Source: Thalassospira sp. (lineage in GTDB: Bacteria > Pseudomonadota > Alphaproteobacteria > Rhodospirillales > Thalassospiraceae). Taken from it: DNA of 64,000 bases. Both the position numbers and the translations under genes were made by a program. The notes under the pieces are model-generated. The model made no database searches, was not told the origin of the DNA, and worked only from the letters and a program-made list of their open reading frames with translations. Where the stretch lies: assembly GCF_030690045.1 (NCBI RefSeq), contig NZ_JAUYHK010000018.1, forward strand, positions 62,001 to 126,000. The letters run 5' to 3'. Positions 1 through 9,067 of this stretch are shown piece after piece. How positions within the stretch are numbered: position 1 is the first letter of the stretch; every line of letters begins with the position of its first letter.

Positions 1-25
1 CCGCCAACGCAGAAGGAAACGTCCC

Positions 26-388
26 ATGACAATGCGCACCCTTACCAAAACCGTGACATTCTCAAGACGGTTCAGCCTGCGGGGACTGGCAGAAGTTCTG
101 CCGTCGGGCGCTTATAGCGTCACCACCATACAGGAACTGCCCGAAGGTGTGACTTATCCGGTGTATCGCACGGTTTCGACGCAAATTCAGTTGCAGGGCG
201 ATGCCGGGGATGCCGGTCGTCTGATGACGATTGACCCGCGCGATCTGGAAACCGCGATCTTGCAGGATCAACGATCCCTTGATGCGCGGGAAAAAACCAC
301 GGGTCGGCAAAAACAGGCGATCCGTTCGCCCCGCCGCCGTGCGGCCTTTAAATTCGATGAAATGGACAAGAACGTCCGCCAGGCCTGA
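26..388 (+). CDS. conserved-looking hypothetical protein (120 aa)
   Basis: I do not recognise this family. The 120-aa product has no signal peptide or membrane segment. The first 75 residues look like a beta-rich soluble domain, and the tail from about residue 80 is very basic (clusters of K and R, including a PRRR run), which could bind nucleic acid or simply be disordered. The ATG is preceded by AGAAGGAAA at good spacing, which supports a real gene; a second ATG lies two codons in. It stands alone, convergent with the glutamine synthetase family gene. Small hairpins at 389-401 and 421-435 separate the two, but neither has a T tail. Confidence 0.7.
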   Translation: MTMRTLTKTVTFSRRFSLRGLAEVLPSGAYSVTTIQELPEGVTYPVYRTVSTQIQLQGDAGDAGRLMTIDPRDLETAILQDQRSLDAREKTTGRQKQAIRSPRRRAAFKFDEMDKNVRQA

Positions 389-431
389 GCCTCAAAGAGG
401 CCCAAGACCGACAGCACGAGGTAGCCTGTGG

Positions 432-1820
432 CTACACCGTAAACCCGTAAAGCTCCCATTCCGCGTTTGAAACTTCCAGCGCCATGCGGTGATATTCGGC
501 CCGTTTGATGGCACCAAAGGCCGTATGCAGGCAATCGCCAAGGGCGTGTCGGGTGAAGGCGGACTGATCGAAACGGTCAATTGCTTCAAGCCAGCCTTGC
601 GGCAGGTCACCGGGTTTTTTGGCGGCGTTCATTTCGTCATTGGACGGTGCGCCGGGATCGGTTTTGTGTTCGATGCCGTCAAGGGCGGCGGCAAGGGTGA
701 CGGTGGCAACCAGATAGGGATTGGCATCAACCCCGGCAACGCGATGTTCAAAATGCCGGGTTTTGCCCGGCTGACCCGGCACACGGATGGCAACATTGCG
801 GTTTTCAATGCCCCAGTCATCCGATGCCGGGGAATAAACCGCCGAGGCAAAGCGCCGCCATGAATTCATAAACGGGGCGAGAACCAGCATGGTATCGCCA
901 ATCGTTCCGCGAATGCCACCAATCGCATGAAGCATCAGGGGGCTTAGGGACCCGTCCGGCTGATCGGCAAACAGGTTATTGCCATCCCCATCGGCCAGCG
1001 ACAGATGCAGATGCATGCCCGATCCGGCCTCGTGGCCGAAGGGTTTGGGCATAAAGCAGGCCTCCAGCCCGAAGCGCCTTGCACAGGTGCGGATCAGGCG
1101 TTTGGCGATGATCACATCATCGGCGGCCCGCAACAGATCGCGATAGCGGATGGTCAGTTCATATTGCCCCGGCGCATATTCGGAAATCAGGGTTTCCAGC
1201 GTCAGGCCCAGATGGGCCGCGCCTGCGTAAATCGCATCAAACAGCGGCGACATTTCATCAAGTTCATCGACCGACATGGTATTGCGCAGATTGCTGTGCC
1301 GATTGGTCAGGACATAGGGCGCGGGGCGATAGCGCCCGTCGGGCGTTTTTTGCGGATCGATCAGATAAAATTCAAGTTCAAACGCGCCCATCGGGGTGAA
1401 ACCGGCGGCCTTTGCGCGGTCAATCTGGCGGGCAAGGGCCGGGCGCGGTTCGCCTGCCACCGGTGATCCGTCATCGTGATACATGCTGATCAGCAATTGC
1501 CCGCGTTTGGTGTGGGGCAGATAGCCGAGCGTGCCGGGGATCGGCCAGCAGCGTTTGTCGCCGCCGCCTTCGGTCATGACAAGGCCGGATGCCGCCACAT
1601 CGTCGCCCGCCACATCCTGCCCGAACAGCGACATCGGCAGCGCCCGGCCTGCGGTATAAACCCCTTCAAGTTCATGACGGCGGATGGTCTTGCCCCGGCC
1701 AATACCGTGACAATCGGTCAGAAACACGTCAATCGCCTGCATATCGGGGTATTTTTCAAGAAAGGCCAAAGCCTCGGCAAGGTCGGCACCCCCGGGTGCA
1801 AGCGGTGTGGTTCCGGTCAT
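432..1820 (-). CDS. glutamine synthetase family protein (PuuA / gamma-glutamyl ligase type)
   Basis: A 462-aa glutamine synthetase fold enzyme, which would join an amino group to glutamate with ATP. Family motifs are visible: E148/E150 in FELEF, EYAPGQYE at 214-221, GSGMHLHLS at 266-274 and NRNVAIR at 340-346. The divergence from true GlnA and the missing adenylylation-region hallmarks point to the gamma-glutamylpolyamine or gamma-glutamylanilide synthetase branch. The substrate is not readable. The frame stays open to 1934, but ATG 1820 is preferred: AGGGG lies just before it and it starts 4 nt after the methyltransferase stop, so the two are probably co-transcribed. Confidence 0.9.
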   Translation of the reverse strand: MTGTTPLAPGGADLAEALAFLEKYPDMQAIDVFLTDCHGIGRGKTIRRHELEGVYTAGRALPMSLFGQDVAGDDVAASGLVMTEGGGDKRCWPIPGTLGYLPHTKRGQLLISMYHDDGSPVAGEPRPALARQIDRAKAAGFTPMGAFELEFYLIDPQKTPDGRYRPAPYVLTNRHSNLRNTMSVDELDEMSPLFDAIYAGAAHLGLTLETLISEYAPGQYELTIRYRDLLRAADDVIIAKRLIRTCARRFGLEACFMPKPFGHEAGSGMHLHLSLADGDGNNLFADQPDGSLSPLMLHAIGGIRGTIGDTMLVLAPFMNSWRRFASAVYSPASDDWGIENRNVAIRVPGQPGKTRHFEHRVAGVDANPYLVATVTLAAALDGIEHKTDPGAPSNDEMNAAKKPGDLPQGWLEAIDRFDQSAFTRHALGDCLHTAFGAIKRAEYHRMALEVSNAEWELYGFTV

Positions 1821-1824
1821 GATA

Positions 1825-2316
1825 TTACCCCTGATAACGCCGGAAGAAATACCGGTCCTGCGGCACGCCATCGGGCAGCGGCTCGGCGATGGTGCCCGGC
1901 ACGTCGATTTTCTGATCGGAGGCGACAATCGCACCTGTGATCAGGGCGGTTGGCAATGTCTGGCCGATAAAGGCGGCGATTTTGGCGTTCAGGGCCTCGT
2001 CCCCGGTGCCGACATCGGAATGCACCAGCGCGACCTTGCCCTTGAATCGTTCGACGGCACGGGGCAGGGTTTCAAAAATATCGCCCAGAAACAGGTGATC
2101 CTCATCGGGAATACATTTGGGATGGGCGGCAATTTGCCGGTCAAACACATAAATTTCCCGATCCGGCAGGGTTTCACGCAAATGATCAAAGGTGCGGCCA
2201 TTGCCCAGACCGATTTCAAAAACCAGCCCGTCATGATCCTTGATCATATCGGCGGCGGCATTCAGGCAGTCGCGCTGGGCTTGCAGGCGGCGGATGACGC
2301 TATTGAGGCGGGACAT
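1825..2316 (-). CDS. small class I SAM-dependent methyltransferase
   Basis: A 163-aa Rossmann-fold methyltransferase. Motif I (FEIGLGNGRT, about residues 33-42) binds S-adenosylmethionine, followed by an acidic residue after the next strand (YVFDR). Its size and sequence fit the short Methyltransf_17 type family found in alphaproteobacteria, whose substrate is not known to me. The ATG has GGAGAGAGAAA upstream. It sits between the FosA-like gene (17 nt upstream) and the glutamine synthetase family gene (4 nt downstream) in what looks like a single leftward transcript. Confidence 0.85.
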   Translation of the reverse strand: MSRLNSVIRRLQAQRDCLNAAADMIKDHDGLVFEIGLGNGRTFDHLRETLPDREIYVFDRQIAAHPKCIPDEDHLFLGDIFETLPRAVERFKGKVALVHSDVGTGDEALNAKIAAFIGQTLPTALITGAIVASDQKIDVPGTIAEPLPDGVPQDRYFFRRYQG

Positions 2317-2333
2317 ATATTTTCTCTCTCCGG

Positions 2334-2765
2334 TCAGGGCATGTCTGGAATATCGGGCAGCGGGTAAAAGACCGCGCCAGCAGGCGGATGGATGCGATAC
2401 TGCGCCAGTCGCGATTGCCAGTCGCCGCTATGAATTTCAAGGCGGTGGCCGTCAGGATCAAGGAAATAAAGCGATGCGCCTTCGCTTTTGTTGTCCTGCC
2501 ATTCCGGGATATTACCGGCACGCAGGCGTTCGGCCAGTGTGGCAAAGGCATCGGGCGCGACATCAAGGGCAATATGGGTATAATTTTGCGCCGGTTTCGG
2601 GGCGTCGTCGGCAAGGCTGAGGCACAGCCAGATATCGCCGAGCAACAAATACGCCCCGGTGTTCCAGCGCATCAGGGGCCGTGCATCCAGAACAGCCGTG
2701 TAAAACCCGAAACTGCGTTCAAGGTCCCACACGGCCAGCGTCAGATGATTAAGGCCCCGGATCAC
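2334..2765 (-). CDS. FosA-like glyoxalase/VOC family protein with altered active site
   Basis: A 143-aa vicinal-oxygen-chelate protein that aligns by eye, without gaps, with Pseudomonas FosA, a Mn- and K-dependent glutathione transferase acting on fosfomycin. The metal ligands H7, H64 and E110 are present, as are T9, W34, Y39, S94, G96, S98, Y100 and R119. The lysine expected at 90 is glutamine (WQDNKSEG), and the arginine at 93 is lysine. GTG 2765 is chosen because it gives the usual FosA register and lies 4 nt after the glutathione transferase stop; an ATG at 2822 would overlap that gene by 50 nt. Fosfomycin activity is uncertain. Confidence 0.85.
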   Translation of the reverse strand: MIRGLNHLTLAVWDLERSFGFYTAVLDARPLMRWNTGAYLLLGDIWLCLSLADDAPKPAQNYTHIALDVAPDAFATLAERLRAGNIPEWQDNKSEGASLYFLDPDGHRLEIHSGDWQSRLAQYRIHPPAGAVFYPLPDIPDMP

Positions 2766-2769
2766 GGAA

Positions 2770-3375
2770 TCAGACCTGTGGCACGGTGGTGTCAAAGGCC
2801 GGAACACGGGCGCGGAAATCATCCAGCCATGTTACCAGTGCCGGGTAACCGGCCCGCCATGCGCCGTCAAAGCGGAAATCAAGATAGCCCAGCGCACAGG
2901 CCACGGCAAAATGCCCGATGGTCAGATCGCCGGTCAGGGATGGCGGATTGGCGGCCAGCATCGTCAGGCTGCGGGTGATTTTGTCGGCCTGATAATCCAC
3001 CCAGTCCTGATGGCGTTTGTCATCGGGGCGCATGCGTTTTTCATAGACCTGCAAAATTGCCGCATCGACAATCCCGTCACCCAATGATTGCAGGGTCAGG
3101 GCCTGCCAGCGGGCATCGCCGGTGGCCGGATGCAGGGTTTTGCCATTGGCCAGCGTGTCGAGATACTCGCAGATCACCCGCGAATCAAAAATCTTTTGCC
3201 CGTCATCGAGAATCAGAACCGGAATTTTGCCCAGCGGATTTTGGTTGCGCAGGCTGTCGTCCGGGTTGTTGGTGTCGGCTGTTTCGATGGTCAGTCCGTC
3301 ATAAAGCCCCAGATATTTTGCCGCCATCTTGACCTTGCGGCCAAAGGGCGAGGGGATCGAGGAACGCAGAATCAT
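2770..3375 (-). CDS. glutathione S-transferase family protein
   Basis: A 201-aa soluble protein with an N-terminal thioredoxin-fold domain and a helical C-terminal domain. The glutathione site is indicated by NPLGKIPVL (about 46-54, with the cis-Pro) and by FDSRVICEYLD (about 63-73), where the D-S pair holds the gamma-glutamyl group. The start motif SSIPSPFGRKV is like bacterial YibF/stringent-starvation-type transferases, with serine rather than tyrosine as the likely active-site residue. GGAGAAATTCC precedes the ATG. It is the first gene of the leftward run through the FosA-like protein, a pairing of two glutathione-linked folds. Confidence 0.92.
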   Translation of the reverse strand: MILRSSIPSPFGRKVKMAAKYLGLYDGLTIETADTNNPDDSLRNQNPLGKIPVLILDDGQKIFDSRVICEYLDTLANGKTLHPATGDARWQALTLQSLGDGIVDAAILQVYEKRMRPDDKRHQDWVDYQADKITRSLTMLAANPPSLTGDLTIGHFAVACALGYLDFRFDGAWRAGYPALVTWLDDFRARVPAFDTTVPQV

Positions 3376-3472
3376 GGAATTTCTCCGGTATTTTTCAACA
3401 TATTGTGCGCAGTGTAAGGGGGAATGCCGGACAAATTGAACCGATAAATTTTAAAATCGGCGTATAAATCGA

Positions 3473-4402
3473 TTAACGGGCGCGCGGATGGGTGCCGTTA
3501 TAAACCGCCATCAAATGATTGCTATCCACTGCCGTATAGCGTTGCGTGGTTGACAGCGACGCATGACCCAGCAAATCCTGAATGGTGCGCAAATCCCCGC
3601 CCCCGGCCAAAAGATGGGTGGCAAAGGAATGACGCATTGCATGCGGGGTGGCGGTATCGGGCAGGTTCAAAAGGGCGCGGATGCGGCGCATTTCGCGTTG
3701 CGCCACCTGTGCGACCAGCCGTTTGCCGCGGGCGCCGACAAAAATCGGGTCCATGCCATCGGGGGCATAGGGGCAGGCGGCAAGATAATCGTTAATGGCG
3801 TCGCGCACCACTGGCAGGACCGGCACCAGACGCTGTTTGTTGCCCTTGCCGGTGACGACGAGCGTATCGCCCGTGGGCCGGTCGCAGGCATTGAGGTCCA
3901 GCGCCTCGGCAATACGCAGGCCACAGCCATACAGCAGGGTAAACAGCGCAATATTGCGTTTTGCCAGCCACGGTTCATCCTGAAACGCCCCGGCATTGTC
4001 CAGCACGGCCAGCGCATCCGCAGGTGCCAGCGGTTTGGGCACGGATTGCGGCAATTTCGGATTGCGCAGCGTGGTCAGGGCGGCATTGTGGCCGCGCCCG
4101 GAACGATCCAGAAACCGGTAAAAATTGCGCAACGACGACAGGGCGCGGGCGGTGGATGTTTTGGCCATGCCGTCCATCGTGCGCCGCGCCAGCCAGCTTC
4201 GGAAATCACGCGGGCCAAGGGTCATCAGGGCGGTCAGATCGGGGCACTGGCCCTGATGGCCGGTGACAAAGCCCAGAAAGGCATAAAGATCGGCCAGATA
4301 ATTGTCGCTGGTATGGGGCGAGGCCCGCCGTTCAGACACCAGCCATTGTCGCCAGTCGGCAATCGCCGCCCGCAGATCGGCAGGCAGGTTGATGGCGGTC
4401 AT
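3473..4402 (-). CDS. xerC: tyrosine recombinase XerC
   Basis: A 309-aa tyrosine recombinase that with XerD resolves chromosome dimers at dif. It has an N-terminal SAM-like core-binding domain (WRQWLVSERRASPHT), then a catalytic domain with the full set of residues: R in GCGLRIAEAL, K in GKGNKQR, HAMRHSF (HxxR), LLGHASLSTTQRY (H and nucleophile Y). It follows the DUF484 gene, the usual alphaproteobacterial arrangement, which argues for the housekeeping XerC rather than a mobile-element integrase. Start is ATG 4402, 8 nt after the DUF484 stop; ATG 4432, overlapping that gene, is the alternative. Neither has a strong ribosome site. Confidence 0.95.
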   Translation of the reverse strand: MTAINLPADLRAAIADWRQWLVSERRASPHTSDNYLADLYAFLGFVTGHQGQCPDLTALMTLGPRDFRSWLARRTMDGMAKTSTARALSSLRNFYRFLDRSGRGHNAALTTLRNPKLPQSVPKPLAPADALAVLDNAGAFQDEPWLAKRNIALFTLLYGCGLRIAEALDLNACDRPTGDTLVVTGKGNKQRLVPVLPVVRDAINDYLAACPYAPDGMDPIFVGARGKRLVAQVAQREMRRIRALLNLPDTATPHAMRHSFATHLLAGGGDLRTIQDLLGHASLSTTQRYTAVDSNHLMAVYNGTHPRAR

Positions 4403-4410
4403 TGCATTGT

Positions 4411-5121
4411 TTATTCCGGGGCTGTCAACCATCGGCGCACCCCGAATTCGATGACGGATGCCAGAAACAGCACCAGATCATTGCCCTGTACCGGACTGAA
4501 ATAATCCGGTTCGGCGACGCCAAAGGCGACAAGCCCGACCGGATCGCCATAAAATGGGGCAAGCCGCACCAGGGCGGCAGACCGGACAATATCGGCCCGC
4601 GGGCCGAAAATCGCCTCGTCCCCGGCATGGTCGGGCACCATCCAGACATCCTGATCTTCGCCCAGAACCTGATCCACCGCGCCTGCGGTCAGGCGGCGGA
4701 CCCGCCCGCCGCATCGGGGAATCGGTGCTTGTGCATGTTCTTCAAAACAGATCGCAATGCAATCAAGGTCCAGAAGATCGGGGACCAGATCCTGCAAGGC
4801 TTCGACAAAGGTTTCAAAACCCTTGGCATTGAGCAAGGCCAGCACCGCACGGTGAATGCGCTGCTGGGTTTCAAGATTGGATCGCGAAATATGGATCAGT
4901 TCGCTGGTGGCACCGCGCAACTTGTCGCTTTCGGCCCGCAGGCGTTCAACGATATAGTGCTGCATGTCGGCAACGCCGGAACCATGCTGTCGCACCGGCA
5001 TTTCAAGACCATCGAGCAAATTCTGCCTATGCCGGAAAAAATCCGGGTTTTCGGCAAGATACTGTGCGACGTCTTCGGCGCTGGGGGCGGGTTTCAGCAA
5101 GGATTCCGGCATTTCCGTCAT
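4411..5121 (-). CDS. DUF484 family protein
   Basis: A 236-aa DUF484 protein, a GAF-like fold of unknown function that is regularly encoded next to xerC. The N-terminus carries the family signature VAQYLAENPDFF (about residues 18-29), followed by a long predicted helix/coiled coil (about 50-105), then the GAF-like part with DLDCIAICFE and GDPVGLVAFGV. There is no catalytic signature. It lies between fsa (36 nt upstream) and xerC in the same direction, so co-transcription with both is likely. Confidence 0.92.
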   Translation of the reverse strand: MTEMPESLLKPAPSAEDVAQYLAENPDFFRHRQNLLDGLEMPVRQHGSGVADMQHYIVERLRAESDKLRGATSELIHISRSNLETQQRIHRAVLALLNAKGFETFVEALQDLVPDLLDLDCIAICFEEHAQAPIPRCGGRVRRLTAGAVDQVLGEDQDVWMVPDHAGDEAIFGPRADIVRSAALVRLAPFYGDPVGLVAFGVAEPDYFSPVQGNDLVLFLASVIEFGVRRWLTAPE

Positions 5122-5157
5122 GGTGTCACTTTCGGTATCAGGTGTATCGCTGTCAGA

Positions 5158-5814
5158 TTACAGAATCGACTGACCGGTTTTTTCCCAGTCGGCCAAAAAG
5201 GTTTCCAGACCCTTTTCGGTCAGCGGGTGTTTGAATAACTGGCCCAGAACCTGTGGCGGAATGGTGACGACATCGGCACCCAGACGGGCCGAATCGACAA
5301 CATGCTGCGGACCACGGGCCGAGGCGACCAGGACTTCGGTTTCCCATTCCGGGTAATTGGCGTAAACGTCCACAATATCGGCGATCAGTTGCATGCCATC
5401 GGACGAAATATCGTCCAGACGCCCGACGAACGGCGAAACATAGGTCGCACCGGCCTTGGCGGCCAGAATGGCCTGACCAACCGAAAAGCACAGGGTGACG
5501 TTGGTTTTGACACCTTCGTCGCTGAAGGTTTTGCAGGCTTTGAGCCCGTCGGGGGTCAGCGGCAGCTTGACGACGACGTTGTCGGCGATTTTGGCAAGCT
5601 TGCGGCCTTCGGCGACCATGGTTTCGTAATCGGTGGCGGCGACTTCGGCGCTGACCGGGCCGTCAACGACCTCACAGATTTCCTTGATCAGGTCAAGGAA
5701 CGGACGGCCAGCCTTGGCGACCAGCGACGGATTGGTGGTGACGCCGTCCACAAGGCCGGATTTGGCGAGTTCGCGGATGGCGTCGATGTCGGCGGTGTCG
5801 ATGAAAAACTTCAT
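5158..5814 (-). CDS. fsa: fructose-6-phosphate aldolase / short transaldolase family
   Basis: A 218-aa single-domain TIM barrel of the short transaldolase group, which forms a Schiff base with ketose phosphates. [16 protein letters not shown] opens the protein, VTTNPSL (25-31) is the phosphate-binding start of the barrel, K83 in VVKLPLT is the Schiff-base lysine, and FVGRLDD follows. Members act as fructose-6-phosphate aldolases or as true transaldolases; sequence alone does not decide. The frame extends to 5904, but ATG 5814 has CAGGA at proper spacing and gives the family length. It is divergent from priA and upstream of DUF484-xerC. Confidence 0.94.
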   Translation of the reverse strand: MKFFIDTADIDAIRELAKSGLVDGVTTNPSLVAKAGRPFLDLIKEICEVVDGPVSAEVAATDYETMVAEGRKLAKIADNVVVKLPLTPDGLKACKTFSDEGVKTNVTLCFSVGQAILAAKAGATYVSPFVGRLDDISSDGMQLIADIVDVYANYPEWETEVLVASARGPQHVVDSARLGADVVTIPPQVLGQLFKHPLTEKGLETFLADWEKTGQSIL

Positions 5815-5949
5815 TGTATTTCCTGCTGATGAAGACCGTTGTTCGATGATGCAGATAACTGCTATTGCCTGTGGGACCGTTTTGTTGTCCGCCCGAAGCG
5901 ACAATGAATTTTCGTCCGCCCGAGCATATCGTGACGGGGTTTATAATAT

Positions 5950-8157
5950 ATGAGCGCCGCAAAGGCCACATCGGGAAATCTGTTTGCGCAGGCAAGTGTC
6001 AGTGTTTTGCCGCCCCTGCCGCTGGCCGGTCCCTATGATTATCTTGTACCTCAAGGGCTTGTGGTGCAGCCGGGCGATTTTGTCGAAATTCCGCTGGGAC
6101 GGCAGGCGCAACGTGGAGTGGTGTGGGGGGAGGCCAAAGGCGATGTTGATCCGGCAAAGCTGAAAGAAATTTACGGACTCCTGCCCGCAGAACCCCTGTC
6201 GGATGTTTCACGCAAATTTATTGACTGGGTCGCGGCCTATACCATGACGCCGCCCGGTGCGGTGCTGCGTATGGCCATGAGCGCACCCGATGCGCTCGAT
6301 GCGGTCAAGCAATTGTTTTTGTTCACCCTTGCCGGTGAAAATGTCGATGCCGACATTCGCATGACGCCGACGCGCCAGCGTGTGCTGGATCTGTTGCGCG
6401 ATAACCCGCCGATGGAACAGGGTGATATCCTGCGCGAAACCGGGGTGGGGGCCAGCGTGATCAAGGGATTGCTGGAGGCAGGTCTGCTGCGCCGGGTGAT
6501 GGTCGATCCGCCGTCGCCGTTTCGACGGCCCGATCTTGATCTTCCGGCCCCTGATTTGTCCGATGACCAGAAACAGGCCGCCGGGCATTTGTGCGACAAG
6601 GTTGCCGATGACGGGTTTTCGGTGACGTTGCTCGATGGTGTGACCGGGTCCGGCAAGACCGAGGTTTATTTCGAGGCGGTGCGTGACGCCCTTGCACGTG
6701 GCAAACAGGTTTTGGTTCTGTTGCCGGAAATCGCCCTGTCGGCACAATGGCTGGACCGGTTTCGCAGCCGTTTTGGTGTGGAACCGGCCCTGTGGCATTC
6801 CGAAGTCGGACAGGCGCGGCGGCGCGATACATGGCGGGCGGTGGCTGATGGCACGGCGTCGCTGGTGGTGGGGGCGCGATCCGCGTTGTTTTTGCCCTAT
6901 CGCGATCTGGGCCTGATTGTGGTGGATGAAGAACATGAACATGCCTTCAAACAGGAAGAAGGCGTGATTTATCATGCCCGCGACATGGCGGTGGCCCGCG
7001 GGCATCTGGGCGCGTTTCCGGTTATTCTGGCATCGGCGACGCCGTCGCTTGAAACATTGGCGAATGTCGGGGCCGGGCGGTATGACCGGGTGGAACTGGG
7101 GCAACGTCATGGTCTGGCGGTGATGCCGACCGTTGAAATCGTCGATATCCGGCAGGACCGACCCGAACGGCAACGCTGGATCACACCGACCCTGAAACAG
7201 CGGCTGGTGGAAACCTTTGCTGCCGGGGAACAGGCGCTTTTGTTTCTGAACCGGCGGGGCTATGCGCCGCTGACATTGTGCCGGGCCTGTGGTCACCGGT
7301 TTCAATGCCCCAATTGTACCGCCTGGCTGGTTGAACACCGGGCATGGGGAAAATTGCAATGCCATCATTGCGGTTATACGGCGAAGGCCCCGGATTCGTG
7401 CCCGGCCTGCGGGGCGGAGGAAAAACTGGCGGCCTGCGGGCCGGGGGTGGAGCGGCTGTTTGAAGAAGCGGTTGAAACATTCCCCAATTTGAAAATCGAG
7501 GTTGCGACATCGGACAATATTGCCGGACCAAAGGCGGCGGCCGCCCTGATTGACCGGGTGCATCGTCACGAGGTCGATCTTTTGATCGGTACCCAGATAT
7601 TGGCCAAGGGATATCATTTTCCGATGCTGACGCTGGTGGGTGTGGTTGATGCCGATCTGGGCCTGTCGGGCGGAGATTTGCGGGCGGCGGAACGCAGTTA
7701 TCAATTGATGACGCAGGTTTCGGGCCGGGCGGGGCGCGGGGATCGGCCCGGCACGGTGATTTTGCAGACTGCCGATCCGTCGAATCGCGTGATCAAGGCG
7801 ATTGCGGCGGGGGATCGTGATGCCTTTAACCAGGTGGAATTGTCGGAACGGCTGGCGCATGGCATGCCGCCGCACGGGCGGCTGGCGGCCCTGATTGTAT
7901 CGGGCAAAAAGGAAAACGAGGTGGACGAAGCCGCATGGCGGCTGGGCCGGGCGGCCCCGCGCGGGGAAAATATGATGGTTCTGGGCCCGGCCCCGGCCCC
8001 GTTATCGTTATTGCGCGGGCGGTATCGCAGACGGTTTCTGGTGCGGGTCGATAAACAGGTGCGGCTGCAATCGGTGATCCATGACTGGCTATCGCGGGTG
8101 AAAACACCGGGCAGTGTCCGCATCCAGATCGATATTGATCCCTACAGCTTTATGTAG
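5950..8157 (+). CDS. priA: primosomal protein N' (replication restart helicase PriA)
   Basis: A 735-aa superfamily 2 helicase that reloads the replisome at stalled forks. Order: N-terminal 3'-OH-binding domain (about 1-105), winged helix, helicase core with Walker A GVTGSGKT at 230-237 and DEEH at 326-329, then four zinc-binding Cys pairs (CRAC, CPNC, CHHC, CPAC) inserted between the helicase lobes, and motifs around QVSGRAGRG. Length is typical. It is divergent from fsa. In many alphaproteobacteria priA lies directly before atpH; here two short genes and a binding protein gene come between. Confidence 0.97.
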   Translation: MSAAKATSGNLFAQASVSVLPPLPLAGPYDYLVPQGLVVQPGDFVEIPLGRQAQRGVVWGEAKGDVDPAKLKEIYGLLPAEPLSDVSRKFIDWVAAYTMTPPGAVLRMAMSAPDALDAVKQLFLFTLAGENVDADIRMTPTRQRVLDLLRDNPPMEQGDILRETGVGASVIKGLLEAGLLRRVMVDPPSPFRRPDLDLPAPDLSDDQKQAAGHLCDKVADDGFSVTLLDGVTGSGKTEVYFEAVRDALARGKQVLVLLPEIALSAQWLDRFRSRFGVEPALWHSEVGQARRRDTWRAVADGTASLVVGARSALFLPYRDLGLIVVDEEHEHAFKQEEGVIYHARDMAVARGHLGAFPVILASATPSLETLANVGAGRYDRVELGQRHGLAVMPTVEIVDIRQDRPERQRWITPTLKQRLVETFAAGEQALLFLNRRGYAPLTLCRACGHRFQCPNCTAWLVEHRAWGKLQCHHCGYTAKAPDSCPACGAEEKLAACGPGVERLFEEAVETFPNLKIEVATSDNIAGPKAAAALIDRVHRHEVDLLIGTQILAKGYHFPMLTLVGVVDADLGLSGGDLRAAERSYQLMTQVSGRAGRGDRPGTVILQTADPSNRVIKAIAAGDRDAFNQVELSERLAHGMPPHGRLAALIVSGKKENEVDEAAWRLGRAAPRGENMMVLGPAPAPLSLLRGRYRRRFLVRVDKQVRLQSVIHDWLSRVKTPGSVRIQIDIDPYSFM

Positions 8158-8159
8158 GG

Positions 8160-8990
8160 TCAGTCTGTCTGTTGTTGTGAGCGCCACCAGTCCAGCCCGT
8201 CCGGGCCAAGGTAATCCTGATAAATTTGCGCCAGCCGCCCGTTATTGCGCATGGCAAGCAGGATGGCGTCATAACGGCGCAGGAATTTTTCCTTGTCCGG
8301 GTAATCCGACGCCTTGGACATCACATTATAATAGGCCGCCCGGCGCAACGGGGTTTCGAGAAAATGCAATTGCGGGCGCAGGCCGTTATCCAGGGTTTCA
8401 TAAAGGGTGCTGAGAAAATTGACCGGCACCACATCAAACCGTTTTTGCAATAACATCGGAATCAGCAAATCATTTTTGGCGACGGTTTCAATATCCAGCC
8501 CGGCATTCCAGAATTCCGGCGTATAGGAAAAACCCGCCGCCGCCCCGATACGCCAGGGGGCAAGATCGGGCAAATCGTTAAACCGGATGTGATTTCGATC
8601 CGCCGCCCGGATCACGAAACGCCAGTCCAGAATCAGATGTGCAATATCGGGATAAAGGCCAAAATCCTGCCGGTCGGTCGATTTTGACAGGGTCAGAACA
8701 ATGTCCGATGACCCGTTTCGTGCGTTATAAAGCAGGCGTTTGCCGCTATCGACCAGACGGAATTCATAATCATCAATGCCCATTTCCGACAGGATGTCGC
8801 GCATGATGTCGATATCAATGCCGCGAATGACGCCGTTATCGTCCCATTTAAGCGGGGCTTCGTTCAGCCCTTCGATGATCAGGGTGCGAGCCTGTGCGGC
8901 AATTGGCATCATCAACAGCACAAAGGGCAACAAAACCCGGCACAGACCGCGAAACTTCCGAAATTGTGCCCGAAATCCGGCCATGTCCAT
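8160..8990 (-). CDS. periplasmic solute-binding-like protein (SBP_bac_3 type)
   Basis: A 276-aa exported protein with a hydrophobic N-terminal signal (VLLPFVLLMMPIAAQA, cleavage likely after AQA) and the fold of amino-acid-type binding proteins: WDDNGVIRGIDIDIMRDILSEM near the mature start, then the GSSDIVLTLSKS strand typical of lobe 1. No permease or ATPase gene is adjacent, so it may be an orphan binding protein or a sensor-like relative rather than part of a transporter. AGGGAGCAAA precedes ATG 8990; the frame upstream to 9095 is ignored. It converges on priA with only 2 nt between stops and diverges from the MazG-like gene. Confidence 0.85.
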   Translation of the reverse strand: MDMAGFRAQFRKFRGLCRVLLPFVLLMMPIAAQARTLIIEGLNEAPLKWDDNGVIRGIDIDIMRDILSEMGIDDYEFRLVDSGKRLLYNARNGSSDIVLTLSKSTDRQDFGLYPDIAHLILDWRFVIRAADRNHIRFNDLPDLAPWRIGAAAGFSYTPEFWNAGLDIETVAKNDLLIPMLLQKRFDVVPVNFLSTLYETLDNGLRPQLHFLETPLRRAAYYNVMSKASDYPDKEKFLRRYDAILLAMRNNGRLAQIYQDYLGPDGLDWWRSQQQTD

Positions 8991-9067
8991 TTTGCTCCCT
9001 TGACCAACGCGGGTCTTTTTGCCTGTCTGTAAAACAGACATTTGGAGAATGGTAAGGTTTAGATCTG

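Noticed and set aside
2334..2765. Calling the FosA-like gene a fosfomycin resistance determinant
   Set aside because: The key lysine at position 90 is glutamine, so the activity cannot be assumed from similarity.
3473..4402. Tyrosine recombinase as a sign of an integrated mobile element
   Set aside because: It lies beside DUF484 in the housekeeping xerC arrangement, and there are no attachment repeats, phage genes or composition change around it.
6208..7875. Long open frame (555 codons) antisense to priA
   Set aside because: It is a by-product of the codon bias of priA; the product is rich in R, P, H and Q with no domain, and priA itself is unmistakable.
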